A program made the translations under genes and the position numbers. From Limnanthes douglasii subsp. nivea (taxonomy: Eukaryota; Streptophyta; Magnoliopsida; Brassicales; Limnanthaceae): a DNA stretch of 64,000 nucleotides. Position 1 is the first letter of the stretch, and each line of letters opens with the position of its first letter. The stretch lies in NCBI GenBank assembly GCA_036936605.1, contig JAUPFV010000004.1:143202973-143266972 (forward strand). Reading direction: 5' to 3'. Below the pieces are notes generated by a model. The model worked only from the letters and a program-made list of their open reading frames with translations, had not been told where the DNA came from and searched no databases. Below, one piece after another: positions 21,888 through 33,359 of this stretch.

Positions 21888-22790
21888 ATGTCTTCAGAAA
21901 GTTTTGTACAACCATCCATTCCACGATTTGATGGTCACTATGATCATTAGAGCATGCTCATAGAGAATTTCTTGAGGTCCAAAGAATATTGGAATGTTGT
22001 TTTTTCTGGAGTAGCGGAACCAACATAAGGTGTTGTGTTGACAGATGTTGAGAAGAGAGAGTTGGAAGCGAGAAAGTTAAAAGATCTGAAGGAAAAAAAT
22101 TATCTTTTTCAGGCAATTTCTCGGCCCATCTTGGAAACAATTCTTCACAAAGAAACTTCCAAAGATATTTGGGATTCCATGAAGAAAAAATATCAAAGCG
22201 CCGCTAGAGTGAAGTGTGCACAGCTTCAAGCTTTAAGAAGAGATTTTGGAACTCTACAAATGAAGATGAAGAATCTGTTACTAGCTAATGTGCTAGGACT
22301 ATGGAGATCAGCAACAAAATGCGATTTCATGGTGAGAAGATGAAATATATTACCATTGTGGAGAAAATACTTCGTTCTGTGACACCCAAATTTGATTATG
22401 TCGTGTGTTCAATTGAAGAATCAAAAGACATAGATGCATTCTCTCTTGATGATCTACAAAGCTCTTTGTTGGTCCATGAACAAAAGATGAACCGCAGTTC
22501 AACTTCAGAAGAGCAAGCTTTGAAGGCTTCTACCATACTAATTTCTCAAACTTTAAAGGAAAAGGTATAAGTAGAGGTAGATGAAGAGGATTATGTGGCA
22601 ATAGAGATGAAATCAAGTATTTTAAAACCAATACTGATAATTTTTCAAGCAGAGGCAGAGGACGAGATCAACATTTTGACAAATCCAATATCAAGTGTTT
22701 TAGATGTCATAAATTTGGTCATTATCGTTCTGAATGTTATACTAAGCTACCTAATGACAAAGAAAAGGAAGAACAATTAAATTTTATCGA
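21888..22790 (+). pseudogene. Copia P gag with zinc knuckle
   Basis: From the ATG the frame reads MSSESFVQPSIPRFDG, a Copia gag start. In-frame stops follow at positions where Trp and another residue are expected. The UBN2 capsid region (LEARKLKDLKEKNYLFQAI to SAARVKCAQLQALRRDFG) covers about 22035-22270, then a frame change. A CCHC knuckle CFRCHKFGHYRSEC is intact at 22696-22737. Confidence 0.7.
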
Positions 22791-22839
22791 AAATAAAGAA
22801 GTAGAAACTTTGTTGATGACTGTTCAAGCTAATCAGGAA

Positions 22840-24400
22840 TCTCAGTCTAATGTTTGGTATGTGGATACGAGTTGTAGTAACCACATATGTGAGAGTGTAA
22901 GTCTTTTTTTATTTAAATGAAAACTTTTATTCTAGAGTAAGTTTTGGTGATCGTTCCACTGTGAAGGTGATGGGAAAGGGTAATATTTAGATAAGAACCA
23001 AAACTCGTTTTTTTGAAATAATCTCTAATGTTTTTTATGTTCTTAACGTGAAAATTAATTTGTTAAGTCCTCGTCAAGTGCTAGAAAATGGTTATATAAT
23101 CACTATTCAAAAAGGTGTTTGTGAGATTTATGATCATATTACAGGAGCTATTGATGTTGTGTCAATGAGTTCAAACATGTTGTTTCCATTAAAGATTGAA
23201 AGTATTAGAACTTGTCTAGTCGTTGAAGTAAAAGATCATTCTTGGTTGTGGCATTTTTGTTATGGCCACTTGATTTTTGGTCGATTGAAGATCCTCCAAC
23301 ATAAAAATATGGTGACAGGTCTTCCTCATATTAGAATTCCAACCCAATTTTGTGAAGAATGTGTTGTTGGCAAGCAATATCGTTCTCAATTTACCAAAAG
23401 GAAGTCATGGCGAGCAAAAAGACTTTTAGAGCTAATTCATTCTGATATTTGTGGCATGATAACACCTATTTCTAACAGAGGTAAGAGATACTTAATTACC
23501 TTCACTGATGATTATACCCAAAAAACTTGGGTTTGTTTTTTTTATAGAAAAGACCAGAAGCTCTTTGTGCATTTAAAAGCTTCAAGGCTCGTGTCGAAAA
23601 TGAAACATGAAAGACCATTTTAACCCTTCGAACAAATTGTGGTGGAGAATATTGCTCAACCAAATTTAAAGTTTTTTGTATTATTCATGGCATTCGAAAA
23701 GAGTTAACAACTACTTATACACCACAACAAAATGGTGTATCAGAGAAAAAAAATAGAACCATCCTCAATATGGTGAGAAGCTTGTTGGCAAAAGGGAGAA
23801 TTCCAATATCTTTTTAGCCTGAGGCAGTAAATTGGAGTATTCATATCTTGAACAGAAGCTCTACATATGTTTTTCAAAATATGACGCCAGAAGAGGCTTG
23901 GAGTGGAAGGAAACCAGTTGTAGAATATTTTAGATATTTTGGTTGCATTGCTTATGCGCATATCCTAGATAAGAAAATGAAGAAACTTAATGATAAAGGG
24001 GAAAATGTGTTTTTCTTGGTGTTAGTGAAACATCAAAAGCTTATAAGTTTTTTAATCCGTTAACTTAGAAAATTATGACAAGCCGAGATGTTGTCTTTGA
24101 CGAAGAAAACACTTGGGATGGAATGGGAAAGAGACTACTCAAGTTCTTTTCTTTGACAACGATTCTAAAAGCGAACCAACTCCAACAACCATTATGCCTG
24201 AAAATTCATCAGAACCAACTCTAACAAGTGCTGAAATTTCGCCAACATTAGTCGAAACTAATGATGAAGCAGCAAAAGCTAATGATGTAGCAGCAAAAGC
24301 TAATGATGTAGCAGCTCGATATCCTCCTCGTACAAAAAAGACCTGCATGGATGGAAGACTATGGGTAACTGAAAATGATGATCCAATAACTCACTTTGCT
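22840..24400 (+). pseudogene. Copia P protease and integrase
   Basis: The protease motif WYVDTSCSNHICES lies near 22855-22897; the usual D-(S/T)-G is D-T-S, so the catalytic loop glycine is lost. The 191-codon frame at 23048-23623 holds the pre-integrase zinc-binding segment (CEECVVGKQYRS) and the integrase core: HSDICG, then FTDDYTQKTW, and in the next block NGVSEKKNRT. The D, D and E of the active site can all be found, but frame changes near 23620 and a stop near 23817 divide them. At 24257-24319 a 21-base unit is repeated three times, encoding TNDEAAK/ANDVAAK/ANDVAAR in the linker to RT. Confidence 0.7.
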
Positions 24401-24466
24401 TTATTTTCAAGTTTGTGATCCTACATCCTTTGAAAGTGTTATCAAAGAAGAAAAAAGAGGAAGACG

Positions 24467-25931
24467 ATGAATCATGAAATAAGTGCTATTGAAAAAAGTG
24501 ATACTCGAGAGGTAACTGATCTTCCAAAAGGGCACAAAACCATTGGTGTAAAGTGGGTCTTCAAAACAAAACCAAAAGAAAACAATGAAGTGGAAAAGTA
24601 TAAGGTGCGTTTGGTAGCTAAGGGATATAAGCAAGAAAATGGGATTGACTATAATTGTTTTTTATCATGTTGCAAGACATGATACAATCATATTAGTGAT
24701 CGCATTGGCGACTTATAATTCTTGCCTATTATTCAACCAGATGTCAAATCAGTATTTTTGCATGGAAACTTGGAGGAACAAGTATCTGCAAAGCAACCTC
24801 TTGGTCATATTAAGATTGGAAATGAGCATAAAGTTTATTGATTAAAGAAATCTCTTTATGGCTTAAAACAAGCTCCACGAGCTTGGTATAGTCGCATTGA
24901 GGCTTATTTTTTGAAAGAAGGCTTTCACAAATGGCTATATGAGCACACACTTTTTGTTAAGATGGGAGATAAAAGGATACTACTCATTGTTTTCTTATAT
25001 GTCGATGATCTCATATTTACTGAAAATAATAGTGTAATGTTTAAAGAATTCAAAAACTCCATGATGATTGAATTTGAAATGTCTAATCTTGGCATAAAAT
25101 TAGTACAATCAGCTAATAGAATTTTTATATCTCAAAAGCAGTATGTACAAGATGTTTTGGATAGGTTTAAAATGAAGGATTGCGATCCTGTAAGCACTCC
25201 AACTGAGTTTGGCTTGGAGCTAAACAAAGATCATGAAGGAAAGGACGTGGACAACACACTTTACAAGAAAATTGTTGGCAGTTTGATGTATTTAACTACA
25301 ACAAGACCAAATATAATATATTCTGTGAGTTTAATAAGTAGATATATGAAGAATCCAACAAAAATGCTTTTGTTAGCTACCAAGAGAATCCTTCGTTATT
25401 TGCAAGGAACTAGAGATTTTGGATTGTTGTACAAGGAGGGTGAAAAATTAGAACTATTTGTGTTTACTGACATGGATTATGCAAGAGATCAAGATGATAG
25501 AAGAAACACTTCAAGCTATGTTTTTAGTATGGGCATTGGGGATATTTCATGGTCTTCTAAGAAGGAACAAATTAACACCTTATCAACTACAGAAGCTGAA
25601 TTTATTGCTGTTACAGCTTGTGCTTGTCAAGCTATCTGGTTAAGAAGAATTCTCGAAGAAACCAAGTTTAAGTAGGTGGAAGCTACTACATGTTTTGTGA
25701 TAACAGCTCAACAATTAAACTCTCCAAGAATCTTGTATTACACGGAAGAAATAAAAATATTGATGTGAAATATTATTTTTTGAGAGATCTTAGTAATGAT
25801 GGAACATTAAAAACTGGTTTATTGTCGAAATAAAGACCAAGTTGCAGATATACAGACCAAACCTCTCAAGTTGGCTACATTTGTGAATTTACATGGTTTA
25901 CTTGGAGTTTGTTCACATACTGCCCTAATAT
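24467..25931 (+). pseudogene. Copia P reverse transcriptase and RNase H
   Basis: The RT starts near IEKSDTREVTDLPKG and KTIGVKWVFKTK, and holds KKSLYGLKQAPRAWYSR. The catalytic motif LYVDDLIF is at 24995-25018 in a 254-codon open frame (24911-25675). RNase H follows with DMDYARDQDD and STTEAEFIAV, and the end of pol reads NKDQVADIQTKPLK in another frame, up to about 25931. Breaks occur near 24665, 24840 and 25673. A segment after YVDD appears shortened (from MSNLGI straight to a later motif). Confidence 0.75.
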
Positions 25932-25997
25932 AATTTTTTGTAGAGGGTTAATTATTTATTTTAAACTGATATCTGCAGATTTGAGTTTAAATGAGGG

Positions 25998-26209
25998 TGT
26001 TAAACTTTAAATGTTTTATTTTATATTTATTTCGATTCAAAGTTATTTAATAGGTTAGACCAAATATTTATGAGTATTAACTCTCATTGAAAGCTCTTAA
26101 TTGACTTTGACCAAAACTTTAGGAATTCCATGTAAAACCTATTTAAAGGTATCTCCTTTATCAAATTATTAATGCAGATAATTTTCTCTTTCTAAATTTT
26201 ATTTTCTAG
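25998..26209 (+). repeat. 3' LTR of Copia P
   Basis: Starts TGTTAAACTTTAAATG right after a purine-rich tract (AAATGAGGG) and matches the 5' LTR at 21487. It ends near TTTTCTA, where sequence related to Copia C begins. Confidence 0.7.
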
Positions 26210-26212
26210 CTA

Positions 26213-26790
26213 ACATTATAGGTCTTTAAATCTTGAAAAAAAGAGAGAAAAAGATGAAAAATAAGAAAATTCATGATTTAGATATTCTAACTAGTCAATC
26301 CACAGACTTTTTTTTCATAGAGTAATACAATGTTTATACATTCTATGTATAGAGTTTAATTAATGATATTGACTTAAGTCCACCTGCACTCATATTTTAT
26401 ATTTCGTTCTACAATGATGAACTATAATCCGATTAATTATTTTTTTCTAAATTAGTCTACAAATTTTATGTTTAGTGTTAATTGTAAACATTCAGGCTCA
26501 ATTATTTACATAATCCGAATTTGATATGGTATCAACATAATTACCTCCATCGTTGGTTTGACACAACAATAACCACATTATTCCACCAATCAAGTATATT
26601 GATTTTATAACTGAGTAACATAAGAAAAATATGAAAAATAATTACACATATCTATTCTTAAGTGGCCATACTTAAGTAGAGATTTATTTACTTAATGAAC
26701 TAGAGAAATCAATGAAACTTAAATGAGCATTATATATATAATAAGATAAAGTATATATGGCCAAATAATATATATATATATAGGGGCCTA
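26213..26790 (-). repeat. 3' LTR remnant of Copia C
   Basis: Reversed, it follows the LTR of copy B for several hundred bases (for example the ACTAAACATAAA and GACTAATTTAG blocks) and the 36.3-36.69 kb LTR. The last 150-200 bases of the LTR are missing at the junction with Copia P. Confidence 0.5.
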
Positions 26791-26799
26791 TCACAAAAC

Positions 26800-27264
26800 T
26801 CTCATTTAAATCAACAATACTCTAAATCAACAGCATCCATCATAATGACGTGTTCTTGAAAAACTGAACATAGTATTGCTTTAGTAAGATGATATACTAC
26901 TATAGAGTGTCCACCGATGTGATTTATACTGATTTGACGATGTTATATTATCTCTTTAACATATATAAACTTGATATATGTATGTTTAGACTTAATTGAG
27001 CTCTTTCGACTTAATTGTAGAATTATCATCATATTATAGTATTGAGGAACTTTATATCCATTATATAATGACTAAATTCCTTAACGACAATGACTTGTTG
27101 GACGCCTTAAAGCATGTAAAAAATCTATTGCCATAATGGAAGATGCAACTAGTGATGTTTACATTTTCCCATAATATTGTACATCTAACTAATAAGAATA
27201 TGTTGCCCGAAGTGCTATTAAATGTGTTCACACATCCTACCAAAATTTGAGTAAGAATATCCAA
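26800..27264 (-). pseudogene. Copia C RNase H and pol C-terminus
   Basis: The minus-strand frame at 27061-27264 reads NSTSGNIFLLVRCTILWEN, equivalent to the Copia RNase H motif around STSGYVF.L...ISWKS. Further on, HTYIKFICVKEI and VFQEHVIMMDAV correspond to the HIDIKYHFVRE motif and the end of pol. Frames change between pieces. Confidence 0.55.
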
Positions 27265-27607
27265 TGATCTTCATATTACATGAATTTATATATGCCAACA
27301 TGTATTATTCTGTTTGTTGTTTATAGCAAATAATTATTTTGACCGCTTTCTAATGGCCCATTTCCGAATGATTTACATACCTTTCCAACAACCCGATAAC
27401 AAAGACAATATCTTGCCATGTACAAATTTGAGCATGTATTAGACTCTTGATTGCTAAAGTATATGGAATCTTTTGCATTTAATTAATCTCAAAGTTTGTC
27501 TTTGAACATTGACTTATACTTACTTTGTATCATTTTACAATAGATTTATTCAAGGGTTTGTTACTTACTATTATGTAACAGTGTAACATACTTTTTGAGA
27601 TATATGT

Positions 27608-27801
27608 CTTTTGCAATGATCCGAGGATTCCATGAGAACGATCTTAGTGAATTTGAATTCATAATAAAAAAGTCACATCACCAAGGTCTTTCATATCTAA
27701 TATGTTTAACAAAACCTTCTTAGTAGTATATATAAATTATTTATCTTTTTTGTCCAGCAGTATACCATCAACATACAAAACTTATATTATGAACTTACTT
27801 C
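27608..27801 (-). repeat. Flanking duplicate X, left copy (Copia C RT)
   Basis: About 194 bases repeated in direct orientation at 31757-31951 with about 93 percent identity by my count. On the minus strand it encodes the decayed RT catalytic region (LYVDGILLDKK, then LNILDMKDLGDV). The two copies flank Copia E exactly. Confidence 0.75.
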
Positions 27802-28602
27802 AATCCCTATATACATACTTTTAACAACCAAACTAATAATTAATCGAGTGTGTGTATCATTTACAGAATTTTAAAACAACTCTGACATTATCATCATTTT
27901 CATCGATCAGTAAAAGTCAAGGGAGAAAAACTTACAAGATGATGATACCATAGTTCCAATGCGATACTTGATTATGGATTCTCTTAAAGATGATAAAAAA
28001 AATCTCTTCATTTCAATCTTCGTACAAATCGTTGCATAGAACAATCTTCGTACAAATCTTTGCATAGAACAATCTTTGTACAAATCTCTAAGATATAATT
28101 TCAATCTTTTGTTGGGAATTTTGTTTAGAGATTTCCGGATAAACTCTGAAGTCTTGTTTTAACAATTTCAGATTGAAATTATTTTGGTGGTTCTCCATAA
28201 TTTTCAACCGGATAAAATCAGAGCGTATTCTTTTGAACAACGAGAATGGATTTTTTGTTGTTGTGTTTTTCTTTAACAGAACCATACTTATTTATTCAAC
28301 CAAATTTCAAAAACCGTAAAACAGTTTTAAGTCCAATAACGGTTATAATTTTAAATGATAAAAACGGGCCAAAATATTCAAATTCAAATTTGAATTAATT
28401 TTCCAAATTCAAAATTTCCATGAATATTAACAATAGCCTTATCATTCAAAATAAATTTAACCAAAGACAGGAGCCGCCCCTTGGACCCAATAATCATAAT
28501 ATATTCTAACAAGCGTGTACTCCACACTCTCCGACTTGCTCGATAATATATTACGACTGGATTGGTCGACTAGTTAATCCAATTGCACTAAAATATCCAA
28601 CA
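27802..28602 (-). repeat. 3' LTR of Copia E
   Basis: About 98 percent identical to 31013-31757. It is 56 bases longer because it holds two extra copies of a 28-base unit (28015-28042, 28043-28070) that is present once in the mate. The purine tract adjoins its right side at 28603-28616. Confidence 0.8.
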
Positions 28603-29099
28603 ATCTCCCCCCATTTTAGTGCAATTCATGATTAACTAAAACAAACTCACAACAAATAACAAATTTATGCATAAATGAAATATCGTAACGATTGAATTTC
28701 ATATTAGTATATTACACATTCCAAATATTCGAATATCAAGGTATCACTAAGGATTGAACCTTTACTATCCATAATGAATACTCGAAGATAATATACACAT
28801 AAATTTACATTCTCAAATGTTCTTACTTGACACTATCTTTTACTAGCCTTGTGTCCTTATCCTGCTTAAGCATATCAAAGCCAAGTCCTTGCTTCTTGAA
28901 GCGGCTAAACTTCATGCTTAAATAGGTAGATCTTTTACTCTTGCACATGCATATACAATTTTTCAAAAGAACTATTAAGAAGATAAAATTCAACCTCTGT
29001 AACTTGCATGTCTGAACACGTACTTTGGGATAATACTACTAATGTGTTCCAATCTCTAGATGTTAAGCTTTCCACATTGAAATCAGTACCTAATGTCAT

Positions 29100-29835
29100 A
29101 TTAGATGGGAATTGGGTATCTTAACATGAGAGATTTCTAATGGACTTTAATCCCATCCCAATAGCTGATTTATGCACAAGATCTCTACTTAACCCTTTGG
29201 TTAAATGATCGGCTATATTATATCGAGTTCTCACAAACTCTACTGAAACATAATGCGTGATGCGCTCACAAACCATATTCTCTCTAACACCTAAGTGTCA
29301 ACACCTGTCTTTATAATCTTGTCTATCGACATTGGCCAAGACAACTTTACTATCACATTTGATATATATAGGTGATATCAGTTTGGGACACAACGGAATT
29401 CATACATAAAATCTCTTAGCCACTCAACTTCTTTACTAGTTGTTGCTAATGCCATAAACTCGGATTTCATTGTTGAATCAGTAATTCAAATTTGTTTCTT
29501 AGATTCCCAAGAGATAACAAGTCCTCCAAGTAGAAATACACATCCACTTGTAAATGAGTGGATTTCCATATTCAAAATATAACTCGCATCCGAATATACT
29601 ACTAAGCATTCCAACAACAAATCCAATATTCGACCTAGTGCTAGTACATATATATACGAAGAAGTCTCCGCTTCTTCCGAATCTTTCATCTCAAAATTAG
29701 ATGATAAACATTTATTCGTTTCATCAATCTGATTTTGGTCACTACCAAAAATCAACATATGATCAACACATAAATAAATCATAACTCCTTTACTAGATTT
29801 ATCAAATTTGTTATATACACATTTTTCCGAATACG
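29100..29835 (-). pseudogene. Copia E RT C-terminus and RNase H
   Basis: The 98-codon frame at 29486-29782 begins MIYLCVDHMLIFGSDQNQ, equivalent to YVDDMLIFG of Copia RT (second Asp changed to His), and ends with SGCVFLLGGLVISWESKK of RNase H. The same strand goes on with STMKSEFMALATTSKEVEWL and, near 29200, ADHLTKG, the pol C-terminus. RT similarity starts abruptly at about 29835. Confidence 0.7.
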
Positions 29836-31012
29836 TGTGTATAAATAAAATAATAATATATCAAATACACAAACACCAACCGTAAAAACCACAAATGCAA
29901 TGCGACTTTAAATATTTTACGGTTCATAAGATAATGTGTTTTAAAATCTTTTATAATGTATTATCCAAAATACATGTAAATCAATAAATAATCTCCACAA
30001 TATAAACATAACACTAATAAAATTACTCTCTAAATTCACATGACATAGATATACATCCAAATGTGTGCAAAATCCAACGAGAATAAACCATTTATAGGAA
30101 AATCCCTTTAAACCACATCCATAACTATTTTTTTGTTAAACAATATAATTAAAACCATGATCAACAACATGCCACTTATTTAACCGGTATTTGACCAACA
30201 TCTGTTATAATAATGCAGTTATTATTTAAAAATGCAGTTTTCTTTTTCTTCAGCAGTAATTTGACCAATAAACTGCATATCAAAACGCATTGCGTCCTCC
30301 CGCTCATAAAATAACACATTTTATTAGTATTCTAGCCCACACTCTTTTATTATATAAAGAAATGATAAAATAAAAACTAAAAATTAACAATAAAAACTGC
30401 ACTTTAATGTACAATTACAAAATACCATGAGTGTATAGGTAACTTTAAAGTTTCATGAAATAACTATTATTTCATTTATTTATTATTCATGCAGCACGTA
30501 CTTATATATACTTTGCATGCACATTCTTTGTAACAGCTTAACAGTTAATTTTGCATCTAAAATTATGTGAAAATGCTTCGGTAGTAATGTGTATGCATGG
30601 AAGTACGTAATTTCTTCTACACTTCGGAAAAATGGCATTATGTAGAATGGCGCAAAATGCATCTAAACTTTAATTCTATACTCACTGGCCATAAAATGGC
30701 ATAAATAAAATTAAAACCTTTGTATTTTTGATTTCGAAATTTATATTTTCAATCGAAAAAAACAAATTCTCGCTAAACATAAAGATACCATCGTTTCATG
30801 CAGTTTGATTTCGAATCAGTTTAAACACAAAAATCTGATTCAAAATCAAACTCCAGTATTTTTAGACCAAATATTATATATATTTAAATCATATTTCATC
30901 AATTTCATAAACCATAACAACCAGTTTTAATTTTAACCACAAGCCTAGTTAAAAAAAAAATCACATTTTTTTTATAGAAACAAAATACCAAAATACGATT
31001 TTTGGTATAGCC
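29836..31012. other. Unassigned interior of Copia E
   Basis: AT-rich, no ORF. On the minus strand it holds a TATA-like TTTATATAATAAAAGAGTG near 30345. It may be the rest of a longer LTR plus leader, or an unrelated insertion. Gag through integrase should be here and is not. Confidence 0.4.
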
Positions 31013-31757
31013 AATCCCTATATACATACTTTTAACAACCAAACTAATAATTAATCGAGTGTGTGTATCATTTACAGAATTTTAAAACAACTCTGACATT
31101 ATCATCATTTTCATCGATCAGCAAAAGTCAAGGGAGAAAAACTTACAAGATGATGATACCATAGTTCCAATGCGATACTTGATTATGGATTCTCTTAAAG
31201 ATGATAAAAAAAATCTCTTCATTTCAATCTTCGTACAAATCTCTAAGATATAATTTCAATCTTTTGTTGGGAATTTTGTTTAGAGATTTCCGGAGAAACT
31301 CTGAAGTCTTGTTTTAACAATTTCAGATTGAAATTATTTTGGTGGTTCTCCAAAATTTTTAACCGGATAAAATCAGAGCGTATTCTTTTGAACAACGAGA
31401 ATGGATTTTTTGTTGTTGTGTTTTTCTTTAACAGAACCATACTTATTTATTCAACCAAATATCAAAAACTGTAAAACAGTTTTAAGTCCAATAAAGGTTA
31501 TAATTTTAAATGATAAAAACTTGCAAAAATATTCAAATTCAAATCTGAATTAATTTTCCAAATTCAAAATTTCCATGAATATTAACAATAGCCTTATCAT
31601 TCAAAATAAATTTAACCACAGACATGAGCCGCCCCTTGGACCCACTAATCATAATATATTCTAACAAGTGTGTACTCCACACTCTCCGACTTGCTCGATA
31701 ATATATTACGACTGGATTGGTCGACTAGTCAATCCAATTACACTAAAATATCCAACA
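31013..31757 (-). repeat. 5' LTR of Copia E
   Basis: Mate of 27802-28602. The outer (right) boundary is sharp: TGTTGG on the minus strand abuts duplicate X at 31757. Confidence 0.75.
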
Positions 31758-32230
31758 TCTTTTGCAATAATCTGAGGATTCCACGAGAATGATCGTAGTG
31801 AATTTGAATTCATAATAAAAAAATCACATCACCAAGGTCTTTCATATCTAATATGTTTGACAAAACCCTCTTAGTAGTATATATAATTATTTATCTTTCG
31901 TGTCCAACAGTATACCATCAACATACAACACTTATATTATGGACTTACTTCAACTGAAGCTCTGATATATACACTCTTTAACCGAGTTCATTTCAAAATC
32001 AAAGAAGACCATTACCTCAAGGTACTTATTGTGTCATTATACAAAAGCCTATTTGAGCCCGTAAATGGGTTTAGTAGTTTACATACAATTGACTTTGACT
32101 CACGAATTACAAACTTATCAGGATATACCATATAAAATGCTTCCTAAATTTCACTACTAAGAAAAATAATAATAAAATTCATTTAATGAAGCTCTAGGTC
32201 AAAGTGTGCAACCAGTGTCATGACTGTTTT
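31757..32230 (-). pseudogene. Copia C RT, right part with duplicate X
   Basis: 31757-31951 is the second copy of X (RT catalytic region). To its right the minus strand continues toward the RT N-terminus: FDFEMNSVKECIY near 31990 and the LKQ..RQWY-like stretch near 32050, then weak similarity to about 32230. Several stops. Confidence 0.55.
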
Positions 32231-32310
32231 AAATGAATGCTTCATGAAAATTAAGAGATAGTCTCTTTAAAGTCAATTCATTTACGTTGAGTATGATAAG
32301 GAGAATAAAT

Positions 32311-32460
32311 GTATAAGGGCCAAAGTGCATAGAAATAAATGTATAAGGGCCAAAGTGCATAGAAATAAATGTATAAGGGCCAAAGTGCATAGAAATAAAT
32401 GTATAAGGGCCAAAATGTATAGAATTAGGCGTATATGGGTTAAAGCGCATTAATTGTAAA
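32311..32460 (+). repeat. 30-bp tandem repeat, five units
   Basis: The unit is GTATAAGGGCCAAAGTGCAT plus AGAAATAAAT. Units 1-3 are identical (32311, 32341, 32371), unit 4 is slightly changed and unit 5 is degenerate. It lies upstream of the TATA box of the solo LTR, where U3 enhancer repeats are often found. Confidence 0.9.
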
Positions 32461-32523
32461 GATGTAGCCAGAATAGGAAAGAATTTTAGAGTAGGGACCA
32501 AAAGATGTAATTAACCCGAATTA

Positions 32524-32570
32524 AAGCGTGTGGGGTCCACAATTGTACTATAAAAGGACCTCACACGCTT
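32524..32570 (+). promoter_or_regulatory. Hairpin with TATA box in its loop
   Basis: AAGCGTGTGGGGTCC (32524-32538) and GGACCTCACACGCTT (32556-32570) pair at 14 of 15 positions. The 17-base loop holds TATAAAA at 32549-32555. The placement matches a core promoter within the solo LTR. Confidence 0.6.
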
Positions 32571-33359
32571 CACGAATTTCGAGATGAATAGTACGACTTT
32601 CTCTCTCTACTACTTTAACACTTTCTCTCTCTAAATTTGACTCTAAAGTATTTCTCTATCACAAAATCCTCCTCGGACTAACTTTCAACTCTTCAGAGTA
32701 TAACCTATTTCAGTAAGTCACACTCTATATCTCTCCATATTACCATCAAAACCCCCTTTGGTTTTGCAAATTGATTTACGACCAATCAATTTTTTTTCTC
32801 TCCAAGTAATGGGGCAAATATTCAAATTATGTTATCTTGCATTAAATTATAATCTTCTTTCATAATTTTGATATTAAAATGAGAATGAAAACATTTCAAG
32901 TCTTTATGGAAACACGATGGATATTTTACCATTATACCACAATATTTTTTATGATCTTAAAAATACACGATAGGATCAAAATATACAGTATTATTCCTAT
33001 CTCTAGTGGACATTCTTACAAGTAATATCTCTTAAGTTTGCATTTCTTGAAGAGGTAGAGTTTGATTTTTTCGAATAATTTAATTTTCATTCATATGTAA
33101 AATATACATACCATATTGAGTAACTTTACGTTCTAACATGTCTAAAATGACTATCAAGGAAACCAAATCATCTAATACTTGAGTATCAATTCACTAACAT
33201 GTAATACTATTATTTGATTGATGGCTTTATAACGTGCTTACTTTGATCATCATTTCACCAACATAGATCACTTTGGTGATATGTTGGATTCATAACATAC
33301 TTATAATATTTACAACATCCATGAATCTAAATTGATTATTTCTCAATATGAACCTTTGT

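Larger units (their letters stand above)
21487..26209 (+). mobile_element. Copia element P, near full length, decayed
   Basis: It has two LTRs of about 220 and 212 bp, a Met-tRNA-like primer site, a repeat-rich leader, gag with zinc knuckle, protease, integrase, RT and RNase H, and a purine tract before the 3' LTR. Order and orientation are those of Ty1/Copia. The two LTRs differ at roughly one base in six, so the insertion is old. Gag and pol carry several stops and frame changes, although long open pieces remain. It lies 388 bp downstream of the MGCC gene, and its right end abuts the truncated LTR of Copia C. Confidence 0.85.
27802..31757 (-). mobile_element. Copia E, internally deleted, nested in Copia C
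   Basis: Direct repeats of 801 and 745 bases flank a 2.4-kb interior. On the minus strand each starts TGTTGGATATTTTAGTG, and the interior beside the left one ends with the purine tract AATGGGGGGAGAT, placing the 3' LTR at 27802-28602 and the 5' LTR at 31013-31757. RT/RNase H traces lie at 29100-29835; gag, protease and integrase are absent. The inner end of the 5' LTR has no clean CA terminus and no tRNA-Met site. The LTRs differ at about 2 percent, so this is a young insertion. Confidence 0.7.
32294..32748 (+). repeat. Solo LTR-like insertion, 455 bp
   Basis: It begins TGATAAGGAGAATAAATG and ends ATATTACCATCA, giving TGAT...ATCA ends. It interrupts Copia C between sequence that is continuous in the related copy at 50.2-50.4 kb. 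It carries five 30-bp tandem units, a hairpin with a TATA box, and a CT-rich leader-like part (TTTCTCTCTC twice). No clear target duplication was found. A solo LTR is the best reading; a small non-autonomous element is possible. Confidence 0.5.

Noticed and set aside
24139..24348. 69-codon minus-strand ORF rich in ATSLAFAA repeats
   Set aside because: Shadow of the 21-bp coding repeat on the plus strand of Copia P.
28088..31440. 65-codon minus-strand ORF kept in both LTRs of Copia E (28088-28285 and 31243-31440)
   Set aside because: Both copies come from one template and differ at only two codons, so conservation reflects LTR identity. No domain is recognisable.
32311..32460. Regular 30-bp repeats as a CRISPR-like array
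   Set aside because: Units are directly adjacent without spacers and lie within a plant LTR.
32229..32501. 90-codon minus-strand ORF with a repeated FGPYTFISMH peptide
   Set aside because: The peptide repeat is a shadow of the 30-bp DNA tandem repeat; since 30 is divisible by 3 the frame stays open. It runs against the TATA box and shows no protein-level features.
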